Shown here piece by piece: positions 63,685 to 64,000 of a stretch of DNA of 64,000 nucleotides. How positions within the stretch are numbered: position 1 is the stretch's first letter; each line of letters begins with the position of its first letter. This DNA is from Acidipropionibacterium virtanenii (lineage in GTDB: Bacteria; Actinomycetota; Actinomycetes; Propionibacteriales; Propionibacteriaceae): NCBI RefSeq assembly GCF_003325455.1, contig NZ_CP025198.1, forward strand, positions 2,542,001-2,606,000. The letters run 5' to 3'. A program made the translations under genes and the position numbers. The notes beneath the pieces were generated by a model, which had not been told where the DNA came from, searched no databases, and saw only the letters and a program-made list of their open reading frames with translations.

Positions 63685-64000
63685 TCAGAACTCCAGGTAC
63701 TCCTCCGGCTTGTTGTCCCAGATGTATCGGTAGTAGTCGGCCAGCCGCAGCCTGGACGCCGCCGCCTCGTCGAGGATCACGACGGCATGGGGATGGTGCT
63801 GGAGGACCGAAGCCGGGCACATCGAGCTGACCGGCCCCTCCACGGCCGCGGCTACGGCCTCGGCCTTCTTCTCGCCGTTGGCCAACAGCAGGACGTGGCG
63901 CGCATCCATGATCGTGCCGAGTCCCTGGGTGACGCAGTGGGTGGGGACCCGCTCGCCCTCGGCGAAGTATCTCTTGTTGTCCTGGCGGGTGCGGGGCGCC
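63685..64000 (-). CDS. nagB: Glucosamine-6-phosphate deaminase, 3' part (5' end outside window)
   Basis: The frame is open to base 64000. The visible C-terminal 104 residues read VPTHCVTQGLGTIMDARHVLLL, then GPVSSMCPASVLQHHP, and end in LADYYRYIWDNKPE, characteristic of NagB, which converts glucosamine 6-phosphate to fructose 6-phosphate and ammonia. It belongs with nagA, about 8 kb away. The active-site half is outside the window. Confidence 0.93.
   Translation of the reverse strand, partial: APRTRQDNKRYFAEGERVPTHCVTQGLGTIMDARHVLLLANGEKKAEAVAAAVEGPVSSMCPASVLQHHPHAVVILDEAAASRLRLADYYRYIWDNKPEEYLEF

Overview
The window is a 64 kb piece of a high-GC chromosome that reads as an actinobacterium. 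Evidence: many GTG starts, a DtxR/IdeR-type metal regulator, the actinobacterial DUF222, DUF2530 and DUF3027 families, and a block (5-FCL, FmdB, MscL, MoeA/Glp, RimJ, GlpR/SepX) that matches a gene neighbourhood known from Mycobacterium and Corynebacterium. The inositol genes and overall style fit a Propionibacteriaceae such as Acidipropionibacterium, but that placement is an inference. No phage, insertion sequence or CRISPR array was seen. The only segment that looks clearly acquired is a restriction-modification pair at 1.7-4.4 kb.

Layout. 0-1.8 kb: a NarL-type two-component system, the kinase cut by the window edge. 1.7-4.4 kb: a type II-like endonuclease and N6-adenine methyltransferase. 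4.5-6.7 kb: a TetR-gap pair with a perfect operator, then a DJ-1/PfpI protein. 6.8-18.2 kb: small regulatory and accessory units: a MerR-HEAT regulator with a HEAT-repeat partner, DUF1684, divergent and convergent TetR genes, a ketosteroid-dehydrogenase-like flavoprotein, an ArsR/SRPBCC pair, a GH114 lipoprotein, an oxidoreductase and an AraC/VOC pair. 18.2-28.6 kb: an SNF2/SWIM helicase, a DMT transporter, an unrecognised 854-residue protein with an internal duplication, an aminotransferase and a DUF222/HNH protein. 28.8-29.5 kb: a DUF433/DUF5615 toxin-antitoxin pair and tRNA-Ala(CGC). 29.5-37 kb: GlpR-RimJ-Glp, 5-FCL, FmdB, a SAF-domain protein, MscL, a eukaryotic-type UDP-glucose pyrophosphorylase and tRNA-Arg(CCT).

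37-51 kb is a myo-inositol locus, nearly all on the minus strand. iolC, an aldolase, iolB and iolD form one operon. A second group holds two LacI regulators, two almost duplicate inositol-type MFS transporters, a second Gfo/Idh/MocA dehydrogenase and iolG. Inosose dehydratase (iolE) and the semialdehyde dehydrogenase (iolA) are not in the window. The aldolase carries a probable one-base frameshift at its C-terminus. A transaldolase-family gene with a strong promoter diverges from iolC.

52-64 kb holds thioredoxin, a methyltransferase overlapping a DtxR/IdeR regulator, nagA, serC, a surface protein, an NCS2 permease with DUF2530, a vWA lipoprotein, DUF3027 with a cold-shock-domain protein, and the 3' part of nagB at the right edge. 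nagA and nagB belong to the same amino-sugar pathway but are about 8 kb apart.
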